Positions 53,015 to 61,077 of a stretch of DNA of 64,000 nucleotides are shown here, one piece after another; position 1 is the first letter of the stretch; each line of letters starts with the position of its first letter. This DNA is from QHXW01 sp035280425. Lineage in GTDB: Bacteria > Acidobacteriota > Terriglobia > Bryobacterales > Bryobacteraceae. The notes under the pieces are model-generated. The model was not told the origin of the DNA and did no database searches. It saw nothing but the letters and a program-made list of their open reading frames with translations. Location of the stretch: the NCBI GenBank assembly GCA_035280425.1, contig DATEFW010000007.1:317077-381076 (forward strand). Direction: 5' to 3'. Position numbers and translations under genes: made by a program.

Positions 53015-53650
53015 CTATTTCTTGGGTATTGCTCCTTCGCCCGGTTTACCCGAGTCTGGTCGTGAATTCCCGTTGTGCACCGGCAGCCTGTGGTCTTCCG
53101 TGTTGTCCACAGCGGCCGGAGCTGAATCCTGATCCTGCTGTTGCTGCCATTCCCGTACTCTCGACTGGATCTGATACACGAACCGCAGGTTCTCGTAAAA
53201 TTTCACCGAGCGCTCCCAGCCGCGCTGCACGCGGTCTTCGATGCCCGACCACACGCGCGCCGGGTCCAGATCGGAAGCGCTGATCCGCCGCTCCGGCACG
53301 CCCGCGCACCGCGCCATCATGCCGAAAAACAAAATCGTCAGCGAGAGTCCCATCACCATGCGCGGTTGCAGCAGAGGGTGCATCAGGCCCCTGAGCCATC
53401 CCTGCGTCTGCCGCACCACCGGCCTGGATTCGCGCGTCAGCGGAATGCCATACATCCGCGTGACCAGCTCCGGCGGCGGCTCCACCTCCGCCACGCGTTC
53501 CATGAAAGCCACTGCCGAACGCGCGTCGCGGGCCAGCGCTGCACACGCCGTGCAGGTAGACAGGTGGCGTTCGACCTCCGTCCTTTCGGCCGGCGCCAGT
53601 GTTCCATCCAGATAATCGCAGAATGCGATTTCCAGTTCTGCGCAGGTCAT
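53015..53650 (-). CDS. anti-sigma factor with zinc-finger domain
   Basis: A 211-aa protein. The N-terminal zinc-binding anti-sigma domain (CAELEIAFCDYLDGTLAPAE, VERHLSTCTACAALARDA) has the H-x3-C-x2-C motif. One membrane helix follows (RMVMGLSLTILFFGMMARC), then a charged C-terminal domain. It should hold the ECF sigma factor encoded just upstream until an envelope signal releases it. Its ATG overlaps the sigma stop (ATGA), ensuring balanced synthesis. Confidence 0.88.
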   Translation of the reverse strand: MTCAELEIAFCDYLDGTLAPAERTEVERHLSTCTACAALARDARSAVAFMERVAEVEPPPELVTRMYGIPLTRESRPVVRQTQGWLRGLMHPLLQPRMVMGLSLTILFFGMMARCAGVPERRISASDLDPARVWSGIEDRVQRGWERSVKFYENLRFVYQIQSRVREWQQQQDQDSAPAAVDNTEDHRLPVHNGNSRPDSGKPGEGAIPKK

Positions 53651-54327
53651 AACGCCGCCTTCTGCTTCCGTAGCAGCCGCGCCAATTCCGCCCGGCCGCG
53701 ATTCAACCGCGATTTCACCGTGCCTTCCGGAATCTTCAGCACCTCGGCGATTTCGCGATACTCCAGTTCCTGCAGGTCACGCAGGATCACCGTTTCCCGC
53801 AGTTCCGGCGAGAGACGCGCCAGTGCCCGTTGCAGCACCTCGCTCGCTTCCCTGCCCGCCAGCACGCGGTCCGGCCGAACCGGATCGGCCGAATGCTCCA
53901 CTTCTTCAAGCACCGGCAATTGTTCTTCGATCGAATCCGTCACTCGCTCCTGCCGCGTCCGCCGGTAGTGATCGATCAAAAGATTGCGGCTGAGCCGCGT
54001 CAGCCAGGTCGCAAACGAGCCCTCGTCGGAGCGGTAACTTTTGAGGCTGCGAAATACGCGCAGGAAAATGTCCTGCGTCAGGTCTTGCGCTTGCGCCTCG
54101 CTGCCCGTGAACCGGTAACAGAGTCCGTATACCCGCCGCGTGTAAAGGCGCACCAGCTCTTCCCAACCGGTTTGATCACCGCTCAGGCAGCGTTGGACGA
54201 GCGTGTAGTCGAGATCCAAGGCGAATCGCGCCGGTTTCCCAGAGGCCACAAACACGCCGCGGCCGGCCACACCCGGATAGGATGCGCCGGGACTTTGGAA
54301 CGCAGCAGTCATGGCGGCGGATGCCAT
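53647..54327 (-). CDS. ECF-type RNA polymerase sigma factor
   Basis: A 226-aa sigma factor. An unusual N-terminal extension of about 40 residues is followed by region 2 (YTLVQRCLSGDQTGWEELVR, DLTQDIFLRVFRSLKSYR, TWLTRLSRNLLIDHYRR). Region 4 follows with LSPELRETVILRDLQELEYR and the helix-turn-helix EIAEVLKIPEGTVKSRLNRG. There is no region 3, as expected for ECF factors. GAGG lies 6 nt before the ATG. It heads the five-gene envelope operon and probably autoregulates it. Confidence 0.92.
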   Translation of the reverse strand: MASAAMTAAFQSPGASYPGVAGRGVFVASGKPARFALDLDYTLVQRCLSGDQTGWEELVRLYTRRVYGLCYRFTGSEAQAQDLTQDIFLRVFRSLKSYRSDEGSFATWLTRLSRNLLIDHYRRTRQERVTDSIEEQLPVLEEVEHSADPVRPDRVLAGREASEVLQRALARLSPELRETVILRDLQELEYREIAEVLKIPEGTVKSRLNRGRAELARLLRKQKAAL

Positions 54328-54482
54328 AGTTTACCTCGAAATCCTTGAACCAACGGCCTGGATTGTTTCGCCGGGCTGCCCAGTCCGGGCTTCCACTAGA
54401 AGAAACGAGGCTTTATGATGAGAGGTTCCTTTTTGCACGCCGGGCGGCCTGGATTGATTGCCTGCCCCGAGGAGGCGGCCTC

Positions 54483-55523
54483 ATAAAAAAGCGTACCTGG
54501 AAGTGGTTGGCGCTCTGGGTGTTATTGCTCCTGGTGGCGCTTTACCTGCTTCGCACCGAACTCCGCAAGAGCGGTTTTCACTGGGCGGTCTTTGTCGCCA
54601 CCCTGGCCGGCCTCGACTGGCGATGGCTCGTAGCGTCTCTCGGTTTCGGCCTGGCCACGTATTATGGCCGCGCTTTGCGGTGGGCCGTCCTGCTCCGCCC
54701 GCTGCGTCCCCATCCGGATATGTGGGGTCTGTTCACCTCCACCGTCATTGGATTTACCGCGGTGACTCTGCTCGGCCGCCCCGGCGAGTTCGTCCGGCCC
54801 TACCTGATAGCGGTCAAAGAAAAGGTGCCGTTTTCCTCGCAAATCGCCGCCTGGGTGCTCGAACGGATTTACGACCTGCTGATCGCGCTCGCCATTTTCG
54901 GCTTCGCCCTCAGCCGCCTGCACAACCTCGGGGATGTCGGTCCGGCGCTTTCCTGGGTGCTGGAAATTGGCGGTTGGCTGGTCTGGATCCTAAGCGCCTT
55001 GTGCCTGCTCGCGCTGGCCGGAATTCGCCGCTATTCCGAAACCATGCGGCAAAGGTTGATGGATGCGCTGGGTTTTCTTTCCGAGCATCACCTGGAACGG
55101 GCGGGCAAATTCCTCCAGGCGCTGGTTCAGGGGGCTGAGTCCACCCGTAGCCATAAGTCCATCATACTGTTGGTTTTGTACACCATCTTCGAGTGGGCTT
55201 TGATCGCCGTTTGTTATCTATGCATTACAAGAGCATTCGGCGCTGTGCTCCATTTTACGCTGGTCGACGTATTGATTTTTATGGGCTTTGTCTCTTTCGG
55301 AGCGGTCGTCCAGATTCCTGGAATCGGCGGCGGCATTCAGGTGGTCGCGGTGTTGGTTCTGACTAAAATCTTCGGGATGTCGGTGGAGCTGGCGACCAGC
55401 ATCGCGGTCATGGTTTGGGCTATTACTTTCGTAGTAATTGTTCCGTTTGGCCTGGCGATCGCTCTTCACGAGGGGCTGAGCTGGCGCAGGCTACGTGACC
55501 TGGAACGTGAGGCAAACGCGTGA
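54483..55523 (+). CDS. lysylphosphatidylglycerol synthase TM-region (UPF0104) flippase-like protein
   Basis: A membrane protein of about 346 aa with 8 helices. Family landmarks are GLATYYGRALRWAVLLRPLR, TVIGFTAVTLLGRPGEFVRP, AAWVLERIYDLLIALAIFG and FGAVVQIPGIGGGIQVVAVL. The family includes lipid flippase domains and hopanoid or phospholipid transporters. The start is unusual. The only ideal ribosome-binding site, GGAGG at 54471-54475, sits 7 nt before an in-frame ATA (54483), and no ATG or GTG lies near. TTG codons at 54345 or 54363 are alternatives. It overlaps nrdR by 4 nt. Confidence 0.82.
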   Translation: MKKRTWKWLALWVLLLLVALYLLRTELRKSGFHWAVFVATLAGLDWRWLVASLGFGLATYYGRALRWAVLLRPLRPHPDMWGLFTSTVIGFTAVTLLGRPGEFVRPYLIAVKEKVPFSSQIAAWVLERIYDLLIALAIFGFALSRLHNLGDVGPALSWVLEIGGWLVWILSALCLLALAGIRRYSETMRQRLMDALGFLSEHHLERAGKFLQALVQGAESTRSHKSIILLVLYTIFEWALIAVCYLCITRAFGAVLHFTLVDVLIFMGFVSFGAVVQIPGIGGGIQVVAVLVLTKIFGMSVELATSIAVMVWAITFVVIVPFGLAIALHEGLSWRRLRDLEREANA

Positions 55524-55981
55524 ACTGCCCTTTTTGCGGACACTTACAAGACAGAGTGGTGGACTCACGGGAAAGCAAGGAGGGCGACTCCATCCGTCGC
55601 CGCCGCCAGTGCCTAAAGTGCGAGCGCCGTTTCACGACTTACGAGCGCATCGACGAAGTGCCCTATATGGTCATTAAAAAGGACGGGCGGCGCGAGAAAT
55701 TCGACCGCCAGAAGGTCCTGGCCGGGCTGTTGAAAGCCTGTGAAAAACGTCCGGTCAGCATGACGCGTCTATCGGAGTTGGTGAACCAGGTGGAGTCGAA
55801 GGTCATCGACTCGCCGGACCGGGAGATCTCTACTACGGAGATAGGAGAAATCGTGATGGACGCCCTGCGCGACCTGGACAAGATCGCCTATGTCCGGTTC
55901 GCGTCGGTTTATCGGGATTTTCAGGACGAGCAGGCTTTCTTCAACGAACTAAAGAACTTAATGCGCCAAAAGGGGTCCTGA
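55520..55981 (+). CDS. nrdR: transcriptional repressor NrdR
   Basis: A 153-aa regulator of ribonucleotide reductase genes. The N-terminal zinc ribbon is CPFCGHLQDRVVDSRES with CLKCERRFTTYERID. The ATP-cone domain follows (VIKKDGRREKFDRQKVLAGL, EIVMDALRDLDKIAYVRFAS). It starts at GTG overlapping the flippase stop (GTGA). The length and all zinc cysteines are standard. No NrdR box was seen locally. Confidence 0.96.
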   Translation: MNCPFCGHLQDRVVDSRESKEGDSIRRRRQCLKCERRFTTYERIDEVPYMVIKKDGRREKFDRQKVLAGLLKACEKRPVSMTRLSELVNQVESKVIDSPDREISTTEIGEIVMDALRDLDKIAYVRFASVYRDFQDEQAFFNELKNLMRQKGS

Positions 55982-56260
55982 GGCAGGATTCGTTGAAAAT
56001 CGGTCCACTACAGACGGGTGGTGACAGGCTAAATCCCTTGTAACCTATACAGTTTTCAAACATCATTAACCATAGGGCTTAACATCTGAACGCATACGTG
56101 GTATTATTTCTGGACCAGGCGTGGCCCTGGCTTGGCTCCGCGATTGTCATTGGGTTGAGTGTCGTTAAGGCTGGAAACCGGCAGTCAAACTTGTTCAAAA
56201 TCTGTACCCCTCAGAAAAAGTGCGTTCAGAAGGTGTGGTCTGTGGGGGAGGTGAGTCTTA
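55982..56260 (+). other. rpoD upstream region, no gene seen
   Basis: These 279 bases are less GC-rich than their surroundings and carry no reading frame. They presumably hold the promoter of the primary sigma factor. GGTATTATTT near 56100 is an AT-rich candidate, but no promoter could be fixed. No DnaA box was found although the strand skew changes here. Confidence 0.4.
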
Positions 56261-57784
56261 GTGGATCATTTTGACGATCATTTTTTGAACGAAAGCCCGC
56301 TGGGCATCAATTTCGAGGAAGAAGCCAAGTTCTTCGACACAGAAACCACCCAGGAGGACTTTCTCCATCCACAGCCGGCGGTAGAAGAATCGATCTACAC
56401 CGACGACCCGGTACGTGTGTATCTGCGCGAAATGGGCGCGGTTCCGCTGCTGACGCGCGAAGGCGAAGTCGATCTGGCGCGGCGGATGGAGCGCGGGAAG
56501 CTTCGCATGCAGAAGGCCATCAGCCGGTCGGCGCTGGTGCAACTGGTGGTGGTGGAACTGGCGGAGCAGTTGAAGAAAGGTGTCGAGGAACTCGACAACC
56601 TGACGGACTTGGGCGATCTCGAAGAGGGGACGCTGGCGGACACGAAGCGGCGGAACGAAATTCGCGATTATTTCACGGATGTCGCGGTGCTGCACAAAAA
56701 GCTCGAACAGGCCAGAGACAAACTCGAAGCGACGGCGCTGAGCAACAAGCGGGCGCGGCGGCGGCTGTGCTCGCGGCTGAACCGGGCGAAAGTGGAGACG
56801 TCGCTGGCGATCCGCAGGATTCCGTTCCTGGCGATGAAGTGGAAGGAATTTTCGCGGGAGATCGAGCGGGCGGTCGAGGAGCTGACGCATCTCGAGCGCG
56901 AATTGCAGAAAGTGGAGGCGCGGGCGGGCGTGACGGCGCAGAACCGCGCGCGCGAGCTGAAACGCGAAATCCGCAAGCGGGAAGCGACGGCAGGCGCGCC
57001 GCTGGGGGACCTGAAGCACACGCTGAACGTGATCCGGCACGGCGAGCACGAGGCCGAGCGGGCGAAGAAAGATCTGGTCGAGGCGAACCTGCGCCTCGTG
57101 GTCTCGGTGGCGAAGAAGTACGTCAACCGCGGGCTGCATCTGCTGGACCTGATCCAGGAAGGCAACATTGGCCTCATGCGCGCGGCGGACAAATTCGAAT
57201 ACCGGCGCGGCTACAAGTTTTCGACGTACGCGACGTGGTGGATCCGGCAGGCGATCACGCGCGCGATTGCGGACCAATCGCGGACGATCCGCATTCCGGT
57301 GCACATGAACGAGAGCATGAACAAGTTTCTGCGGGCGTCGCGCGAGCTGGAGAAAGAGCTGGGGCGGACGCCAACCAACGACGAGATCGGGCGGCGGATG
57401 GACATTCCGGTGGAAAAGGTGCAGAAGCTGAAGACGATTTCGCGCGACCCGGTGTCGCTCGAGACGCCGGTGGGCCGCGACGGCGAATCGGCGCTGGGCG
57501 ATCTGATTGAAGACCGTTGGGTGGGGTCGCCGGTGGATGCGGTGATCGAGGGCAACGTGCGCGACGAGACGGCCGGGATTCTGAAAACGCTTTCTCCCAA
57601 GGAGGAGAAGGTGATCCGGCTGCGGTTCGGCATCGGCTGCGAGCGCGAGCACACGCTTGAAGAGATCGGGCAGGAGTTCGACGTCACGCGCGAGCGGATT
57701 CGCCAGATCGAAGCAAAGGCGCTGCGGCAGTTGCGGGCGCCGGAGCGGGCAAGAAGGTTGAGAGCGCTGATGGCGGCGCGGTAG
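56261..57784 (+). CDS. rpoD: primary RNA polymerase sigma factor (sigma-70/SigA)
   Basis: A 507-aa housekeeping sigma factor. Region 1.2 is DPVRVYLREMGAVPLLTREG. A 150-residue helical non-conserved region follows. Regions 2.1-2.4 are ANLRLVVSVAKKYVNRGLHL, LLDLIQEGNIGLMRAADKFE and YKFSTYATWWIRQAITRAIA. Region 3 is MNESMNKFLRASRELEKELG and region 4 RLRFGIGCEREHTLEEIGQE with FDVTRERIRQIEAKALRQLR. It starts at GTG with GGGGGAGG about 10 nt upstream. Its 3' end and terminator are partly duplicated at 58807-59078. Confidence 0.96.
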   Translation: MDHFDDHFLNESPLGINFEEEAKFFDTETTQEDFLHPQPAVEESIYTDDPVRVYLREMGAVPLLTREGEVDLARRMERGKLRMQKAISRSALVQLVVVELAEQLKKGVEELDNLTDLGDLEEGTLADTKRRNEIRDYFTDVAVLHKKLEQARDKLEATALSNKRARRRLCSRLNRAKVETSLAIRRIPFLAMKWKEFSREIERAVEELTHLERELQKVEARAGVTAQNRARELKREIRKREATAGAPLGDLKHTLNVIRHGEHEAERAKKDLVEANLRLVVSVAKKYVNRGLHLLDLIQEGNIGLMRAADKFEYRRGYKFSTYATWWIRQAITRAIADQSRTIRIPVHMNESMNKFLRASRELEKELGRTPTNDEIGRRMDIPVEKVQKLKTISRDPVSLETPVGRDGESALGDLIEDRWVGSPVDAVIEGNVRDETAGILKTLSPKEEKVIRLRFGIGCEREHTLEEIGQEFDVTRERIRQIEAKALRQLRAPERARRLRALMAAR

Positions 57785-57808
57785 ACCGAGTCAGTTTCGG
57801 ATTTGGGG

Positions 57809-57845
57809 CCGCAGGACCACGAAGTGGTCCTGCGGTTTTTTGTTT
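57809..57845 (+). terminator. rho-independent terminator of rpoD
   Basis: A perfect 12-bp stem, CCGCAGGACCAC (57809-57820) with its complement at 57824-57835, closes a GAA loop and is followed by TTTTTTGTTTT. A near-identical copy with loop GGA sits at 59046-59078. Confidence 0.95.
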
Positions 57846-57884
57846 TAGGACTCTTGCGGAGCGCGCGATTGACGACGGGTGGGT

Positions 57885-58358
57885 TCAGGCCTTTCCGGTT
57901 TGTTCCTCGACGAAAGCGATGAACGTTTCTAGTTCGCTTCTTGCATCCTCGTAGGTGGCGTCGACCTTCGCTACGAGCGGATATAGCTTATCCCACCGCA
58001 TGAGGGCAATAGAAGCTCCTCGAAAAAGGTGCCTGAACGCGAGAAACTCGCTGAGAGCTTCTACTAAGCCAGCTGAAAGCACTGCCGGACGATCAGCCGT
58101 CGCTTGAGACATCTGAAGGAGTAGATCCTTATGCCATGAATCCGACGATGGCAACTGCCTGTCCCACTCGCGCGCAATGAGCTTCAGGATTTTCTCAATT
58201 TCCGTGTAAAAGGAGTGCAGCATGGCGGACGCTGCCGACGTCTCAATGACGCCGACAGTGGCATCCGATGACATTGAAATTAACGGCTCGAACTGCTGTC
58301 GCACGATGGCGAATTCTTCGAGCCCCACTCGAATCTTAGTTGCCAGTTCACGCGACAC
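57885..58358 (-). CDS. HEPN-type (HepT-like) toxin
   Basis: A 157-aa helical protein. The late motif FLAFRHLFRGASIALMRWDK has the Arg-His pair typical of HepT-like HEPN ribonuclease toxins. The GTG start at 58358 overlaps the nucleotidyltransferase gene by 11 nt, so this is the second gene of a nucleotidyltransferase-HEPN (type VII-like) toxin-antitoxin pair. In studied pairs the partner inactivates the HEPN toxin by AMP addition. The frame is open to 58427, but that part overlaps the partner. It faces the rpoD terminator. Confidence 0.75.
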   Translation of the reverse strand: MSRELATKIRVGLEEFAIVRQQFEPLISMSSDATVGVIETSAASAMLHSFYTEIEKILKLIAREWDRQLPSSDSWHKDLLLQMSQATADRPAVLSAGLVEALSEFLAFRHLFRGASIALMRWDKLYPLVAKVDATYEDARSELETFIAFVEEQTGKA

Positions 58359-58635
58359 GAACCAGTTCCCCGCTGTCCAGCAGATACCGAACGATGGGTG
58401 TGGGATCGTCCAGATCCACGAGGTCAACTGGTCTGCCTAGAAGGTCCGCAGCCTTGCTGATTGCCGAGAAGTAGACTGAAGGTGGCAGCCCGCGGACTGC
58501 CATGTCGATGTCAGAGCCTGGTCGCAACCTGTCTCTGGTAGCAGAGCCGAAGACGAAGACTTCAGTCGCGCCCAACCCGCGCAGCAGGGAGGCTGCCGCC
58601 GCGAGCGCAGTGGAGTCAATAGAAATCTCGGCCAT
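58348..58635 (-). CDS. MNT-type nucleotidyltransferase antitoxin
   Basis: A 95-aa minimal nucleotidyltransferase. The motif FGSATRDRLRPGSDIDMAV is the GS-x10-DxD catalytic signature, with a third acidic residue near VDLVDLDD. It would AMPylate the HEPN partner encoded downstream. The start at 58635 follows from the N-terminal helix beginning there; the longer frame adds an unlikely Cys-containing stretch. AT-rich TATATT (58683-58678 on the minus strand) could be part of its promoter. Confidence 0.82.
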   Translation of the reverse strand: MAEISIDSTALAAAASLLRGLGATEVFVFGSATRDRLRPGSDIDMAVRGLPPSVYFSAISKAADLLGRPVDLVDLDDPTPIVRYLLDSGELVRVA

Positions 58636-58806
58636 TGGCAGTCCAGTGCAGATGCCCAACCGGGCCTCCGCAATTTGAATATAGCGCGAATGGCAGTTAA
58701 GCAAATATTCCGGGTTCTTCCCTGCCCCGTTCCGGGTCTTAGGCGAGGCCGGCCAGAGGTCGGCAACGGTGACTCGGAGGCTATCCTACTCCGGCCGTAT
58801 GCCGAG

Positions 58807-59020
58807 CGACGAGATCGGCGGCGGATGAACATTCTGTGGAGAAGGTGTGATCCGGCTGCGGTTCGGCATCGGCTGCGAGCGCGAGCACACGCTTGAAGAG
58901 ATCGGGCAGGAGTTCGACGTGACGCGCGAGCGGATCCGCCAGATTGAGGCGAAGGCGCTGCGGCAGTTGCGCGCGCCGGAGCGGGCAAGAAGGCTGAGAG
59001 CGCTGATGGCGGCGCGGTAG
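58807..59020 (+). pseudogene. decayed second copy of the rpoD 3' end
   Basis: Bases 58807-58846 match rpoD 57383-57421 with small indels. The match then jumps about 190 bp, at an AAGGTG shared by both rpoD sites, to 57612 and continues nearly identically through region 4 to the stop TAG (59018-59020). The junction breaks the frame. The following terminator is also duplicated. The fragment cannot make a sigma factor. Confidence 0.85.
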
Positions 59021-59045
59021 ATTAACCGAGTTTCGGAATTTTGGG

Positions 59046-59078
59046 CCGCAGGACCACGGAGTGGTCCTGCGGTTTTTT
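59046..59078 (+). terminator. second copy of the rpoD terminator
   Basis: The 12-bp stem is identical to that at 57809-57835, with the loop changed from GAA to GGA, followed by TTTTTT. It lies behind the rpoD fragment and also faces the retron gene's 3' side. Confidence 0.93.
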
Positions 59079-59314
59079 GTTGTTTGGGAGGCAATTTGAT
59101 GGCGGGAAGGATTGAAGAGCGTGGGGATGATAAAGAAACGGAAGGAGCAGGAGTTCTTCGAGCGCGCTTAGCGATTTCGTAATGCGACCAGCGATGAGGT
59201 GAGGCGGTTGGGTGAGCAAGTAGGCAGGGCGGTCTTCAGGTGGTTGAAACATCAAAGATCGAAAAATCGTGCTGTAGCGCAGCGATCCCCAGTTTCCAGA
59301 GATGGGACGCTGCC

Positions 59315-61060
59315 CTATGTGCTTGGCTCCGCCGGAACTCCAGAAACTGCTTTGGCGTGCGAGTTGATGACAGCCACAAGATTGTTTAAGAGCGGGCGAA
59401 AGCCTTCAAAGTTAATCGAATCTGCCTTTTCGCGAACGACGCGGTGGGCGAAGATTTTTTTACCATAGTGTTTACTAGCGTCGAATTCGTTTGTGCAATT
59501 GAACGTCTTGCCGTCGATCACCGTTGCCCTGGTGGGTGCGTCGAAGAAATCTTCTATCTTTGATTCGTTCGCCCCGCAGGGAAGGGGTGTAGGCACCGCG
59601 TACATATTACGAAAAACGTGAAGGTAGGGCAAAGCACGGTTCACCAGCGAATTGAACTCCTTCTTCAAGACGTCTCGGATGTTGCCTGCACCTGAATCGT
59701 TGTCGTATACGACTATGACCGGCTTCTTTAGCCCGGGAGCGTTGAACTTCATGGTCTCTGTTTTATAGGTTGCAATGAACGTGGCCAGCGCACTGCTGCC
59801 TCCATCGCGCAGGCCGAGAATGCGCGCCGTGCTCGACTGTGGGTATTTGTAAAGTCTTAACCTGAGCCGAATTTTGTCACCCGTGATCTCGGCCAAGTCG
59901 GGATACTCTGCGGCGAGACTCCTAATCGCGTGCGTGAGATAGACGTTATCGGTCGATCCCTCGCAGATGATAACAGGGGCTTCGGCCGCGTAGAAGTCTT
60001 TGTAGATTAAGAACCGCTTATACATTAGCTCTTTCTTTGAAAGTTTGTCAGAATCCTTCGATTTGGGTGCAATCTTCTTATTGTAGAGATCGATGCTGTC
60101 GATAAAGCCCAGCATTCCGTGGAGTTCGTTCACAGTGCCTTGACGCTTTTCAACTGTTGCCCCTCCAGCTTTCTTGCTGACGCCGTAGAGGTCAAATGAA
60201 CCCTGCTGTAGTAAGCTGTGGACCATTGCCCGCACGTCGTGTCTGTACTCGGTACGAACGTTGATCTTCCGGTTAACTACTAACCCTGTGACCTCCTGGC
60301 GCGAAGTTCGGTAGTTCATGTGCGTTTTCAGAGGATTGATGCGGAACCCGGCGTTCGTAATGAGTCGTTGCAGTTCGGTTCCTGGCACCCAACGATGCGG
60401 CACAGTTTCGGATGGCGTTGCGATCTCTGGAGGGAAGTCCTTTTTGTTTGTAGAGAACGTTAGATCGTCCGCGTACCTTGAGTAGGTGCATCCTACTTTG
60501 GAAGCCAGACGCACAAGATGTGTGTCGAGCATATGCGCGATCAAATTAGATATCACAGGTGAGCAAGGGCTTCCCTGAGGCAGGGCGTTTTCGTGGCACG
60601 CGATCTGTGCTATCACCGTTGCGACATCTTGGTCCAGTGCGAAGGTATTGTCTCGAATGAAGTATCCGCGCACGCGACCAAAGTTAATTGATGGGAAGAA
60701 ATCCTGTAGATCGAGATTGAAAACATAGCGACGGTTGCGGTGCTGCCTTGCGTTAGTGATAATCGAGCGTTTGCGCTTAAACCCATGCGCGATTCGATCT
60801 TTCCGGTTTTTAACCAGGTTGATTTCGTCGACGCAGTCCTGTAGCAACGTGGAAAGTCGTCGTTGAACGAGCTTCAAGGCATCAATGGGCGCCTTGATGG
60901 TACGTGTCGCACCATTTCTTTTAGGGATTTGAAAGGTCTTATATTTAGCTGCCGCGGGCTGTCTGAACAGGACATAGGAGAGTGACGACGGCTTGAATTG
61001 CAATAATGTTGCTACGTCGCTGAGTGTCGCCGCTGACTTAAGGCTATTGAGCTTGGACAT
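59315..61060 (-). CDS. retron reverse transcriptase fused to TOPRIM domain
   Basis: A 581-aa protein. The N-terminal 330 residues are a retron-type reverse transcriptase. NARQH (103-107) fits the retron NAxxH motif, the catalytic Asp lies in LDLQDFFPSI (116-125), RT4 is QGSPCSPVISN, the YADD box is at 196-199, and RQEVTGLVVN (VTG at 257-259) is the retron-specific msr-recognition motif. A helical linker leads to a TOPRIM domain: VIICEGSTDNVYL (catalytic Glu near 366) and VIVVYDNDSGAG (DxD at 453-455). TOPRIM nucleases are known retron effectors, so effector and RT appear fused. A candidate msr-msd RNA lies directly upstream. GC content is lower than the neighbours, suggesting transfer. ATG 61060 is preferred; a GTG at 61090 falls inside the RNA. 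Confidence 0.9.
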   Translation of the reverse strand: MSKLNSLKSAATLSDVATLLQFKPSSLSYVLFRQPAAAKYKTFQIPKRNGATRTIKAPIDALKLVQRRLSTLLQDCVDEINLVKNRKDRIAHGFKRKRSIITNARQHRNRRYVFNLDLQDFFPSINFGRVRGYFIRDNTFALDQDVATVIAQIACHENALPQGSPCSPVISNLIAHMLDTHLVRLASKVGCTYSRYADDLTFSTNKKDFPPEIATPSETVPHRWVPGTELQRLITNAGFRINPLKTHMNYRTSRQEVTGLVVNRKINVRTEYRHDVRAMVHSLLQQGSFDLYGVSKKAGGATVEKRQGTVNELHGMLGFIDSIDLYNKKIAPKSKDSDKLSKKELMYKRFLIYKDFYAAEAPVIICEGSTDNVYLTHAIRSLAAEYPDLAEITGDKIRLRLRLYKYPQSSTARILGLRDGGSSALATFIATYKTETMKFNAPGLKKPVIVVYDNDSGAGNIRDVLKKEFNSLVNRALPYLHVFRNMYAVPTPLPCGANESKIEDFFDAPTRATVIDGKTFNCTNEFDASKHYGKKIFAHRVVREKADSINFEGFRPLLNNLVAVINSHAKAVSGVPAEPST

Positions 61061-61077
61061 GCATGAAGTGAGAGTGT

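Noticed and set aside
55982..56260. Replication origin at the strand-skew switch
   Set aside because: No TTATCCACA-type boxes and no dnaA, dnaN or gyrB nearby. An inversion boundary explains the skew as well.
56258..57652. Long minus-strand open frame antisense to rpoD
   Set aside because: It is a composition effect of GC-rich codons. The product is Arg/His/Pro-rich without motifs, and rpoD on the other strand is unmistakable.
58786..59094. Minus-strand frame over the rpoD fragment
   Set aside because: It is antisense to a degraded rpoD tail and its terminator; no start signal or motif.
59315..61060. Group II intron or diversity-generating retroelement reverse transcriptase
   Set aside because: No maturase or intron domains V/VI and no template/variable repeat pair. 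NAxxH and VTG motifs are retron-specific.
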